Below are positions 22,329 through 23,278 of a stretch of DNA of 23,278 nucleotides, in pieces. The position numbers were made by a program, and so were the translations under genes. The notes below the pieces were generated by a model. That model did not search any database. It was not told the DNA's origin and was given only the letters and a program-made list of their open reading frames with translations. The stretch lies in assembly GCA_947001705.1 (NCBI GenBank), contig CAMQHT010000036.1, positions 1 to 23,278 of the forward strand, in the 5' to 3' direction. Source of the DNA: an uncultured Collinsella sp. (GTDB lineage Bacteria > Actinomycetota > Coriobacteriia > Coriobacteriales > Coriobacteriaceae). Numbering within the stretch: the first letter of the stretch is position 1; each line of letters begins with the position of its first letter.

Positions 22329-23156
22329 ATGAGCGAGACCGCAGTCAACGGCGTCGAGCCGATCATCTTCCTTGATGACGTCCACGTCACCTTTAGGACC
22401 CGTACCGGCTCGATTCTGCACCCCAACCTGGTTCACGCCGTCCAGGGTGTAACGATTAAGCTCGTGCCCGGTCAGACGATCGGCATCGTCGGCGAGTCCG
22501 GTTGCGGTAAGTCCACCACCGCCAACGTCATGTGCGGCCTGCAGGCCCCCACGAGCGGCAAGGTCTACTTTAAGGGCAAGGACGTTACCAAACGTACCGC
22601 CGAGGACCGTCGCCACATGGGTCGCGTCATCTCGGTCGTGTTTCAAAACCCGGCCACGGCGCTCAACCCCCGCATGGTCGTTCGCGAGCAACTGCTCGAC
22701 CCCATGCGCGTCCACAACCTGGGTACCGAGGCCGAGCAGGAGAAGCGCGTCAAAGAGCTCCTGGAGCTCACCGGTCTGCCCAGCTCCGCCGCCGAGGTTC
22801 TTCCCGGTCAGCTTTCGGGCGGCCAGCGCCAGCGCGTCGCAATTGCCCGTGCCCTGTCGCTGAACCCCGATGCCATCATCGCCGACGAGCCCACCTCGGC
22901 TCTGGACGTTTCGGTCCGCGCGCAGATTCTGAACCTGCTGACCGACCTTAAGAAGGAGCTCGGCCTGGCCATGGTGTTCATCAGCCATGACATCCAGACG
23001 GTCCGCTATATCTCTGACGACATCATCGTTATGAATGGCGGCAAGATCGTCGAGCAGGGCGAGGCCAAGCAGGTCTTCCAGCATCCCCAGGACCCCTACA
23101 CCAAGATGCTGCTCGGCGCTGCGCCGTCGCTGCTGCACCCCAAGCTCGGCGAATAG
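22329..23156 (+). CDS. Dipeptide/oligopeptide ABC transporter ATP-binding protein, DppF-like
   Basis: This is the second ATPase of the importer. The 275-residue protein has Walker A GESGCGKS (55-62), Q106 in FQNPATALNPR, signature LSGGQRQR (162-169), Walker B ADEPTSALD (185-193) and switch H220. The segment LHPNLVHAVQGVTIKLVPGQT before the P-loop is typical of DppF/OppF, which couple to a peptide permease. It ends at QDPYTKMLLGAAPSLLHPKLGE, so it lacks most of the C-terminal oligopeptide domain and is about 50 residues shorter than many DppF proteins. The ATG directly follows the TAG of the fusion gene and is preceded by a strong ribosome site. It is the last gene visible in the operon; no clean terminator follows. 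Confidence 0.94.
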   Translation: MSETAVNGVEPIIFLDDVHVTFRTRTGSILHPNLVHAVQGVTIKLVPGQTIGIVGESGCGKSTTANVMCGLQAPTSGKVYFKGKDVTKRTAEDRRHMGRVISVVFQNPATALNPRMVVREQLLDPMRVHNLGTEAEQEKRVKELLELTGLPSSAAEVLPGQLSGGQRQRVAIARALSLNPDAIIADEPTSALDVSVRAQILNLLTDLKKELGLAMVFISHDIQTVRYISDDIIVMNGGKIVEQGEAKQVFQHPQDPYTKMLLGAAPSLLHPKLGE

Positions 23157-23159
23157 CCT

Positions 23160-23278
23160 CGCTTTCCCTCCCGTGGGCCCCGGGAGCCTGGCGCGGGCCC
23201 CCCCCGGGGGGGGTGGGCAAGGTGGGTGGACGCGCCCAGCCCCCGTGGGCCGGGGCAAAGCCACAAATTTGTTTATAT
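23160..23278. other. GC-rich low-complexity end of the window
   Basis: After the last stop codon come CTCCCG/CGGGAG (23168-23186, a short stem without T-run), the run C8G8 (23198-23213), two copies of CCCGTGGGCC, and finally an AT-rich tail with ACAAATTTGT (23263-23272). No gene can be supported. It differs sharply from the rest of the window and may be a sequencing or assembly artefact. Confidence 0.5.

Noticed and set aside
19365..23264. A 1299-codon open frame on the minus strand across the whole permease/ATPase block
   Set aside because: It is antisense to conserved transporter genes. Its translation contains two similar blocks that are simply the reverse images of the two homologous ATPase domains, and its composition is typical of a shadow frame created by C-ending codons.
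1..23278. CRISPR array, insertion sequence, prophage, tRNA or rRNA
   Set aside because: I saw no regularly spaced repeats, transposase or integrase motifs, target duplications, or cloverleaf/rRNA sequences on reading both strands by eye.

Overview
The window is a stretch of bacterial chromosome with 15 near-complete protein genes, no RNA genes and no visible mobile elements or CRISPR. The moderately high GC content, the gene families, and the fused DppC-DppD transporter subunit suggest a coriobacterium (class Coriobacteriia, Collinsella-like). That assignment is an inference from style and gene content; no 16S or other marker is present.

Layout. Bases 1-178 hold the last few codons of an unknown upstream gene, a textbook terminator, and a promoter region. 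Bases 182-3689 (+) carry coaE (dephospho-CoA kinase), a membrane-anchored lytic transglycosylase overlapping it by 8 bp, and uvrB, closed by a strong terminator. Bases 3755-9877 (-) carry four genes, listed in transcription order: an LTA-synthase-like membrane sulfatase-fold enzyme, an Mrp/ApbC Fe-S carrier ATPase, an HI0933/BaiN-type flavoprotein whose GTG start abuts the Mrp stop codon, and a COG2509-type FAD-dependent dehydrogenase with its own hairpin-containing leader. Bases 10071-17216 (+) carry uvrA (divergent from the LTA-synthase-like gene, with a LexA-box-like sequence upstream), then ybaK (Cys-tRNA(Pro) deacylase), murJ (lipid II flippase) and uvrC packed head to tail. Bases 17217-17581 are a gene-free regulatory region with a perfect 9-bp-arm inverted repeat and several promoter candidates. 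Bases 17582-23156 (+) are a peptide ABC transporter operon: Tat-type lipoprotein binding protein, DppB-like permease, fused DppC permease-DppD ATPase, and DppF-like ATPase. The last about 120 bases are low-complexity GC-rich sequence, possibly a contig-end artefact.

How the genes work together. All three subunits of the UvrABC excision nuclease lie within 16 kb but in three separate transcription units, interleaved with cell-envelope genes (transglycosylase, LTA-synthase-like enzyme, MurJ). The transporter operon has codon use typical of high expression. It has a run of five inverted repeats between the binding-protein gene and the first permease gene, the position where binding-protein mRNA is usually separated from permease mRNA.

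I did not find a clearly novel defence or biosynthetic system. The observations most worth checking are the rearranged Fe-S cysteine set of UvrC, the leader hairpin before the COG2509 gene, the palindromic operator candidate and the hairpin array in the dpp operon, the LexA-like site at uvrA, and the permease-ATPase fusion lacking the C-terminal cysteine motif.
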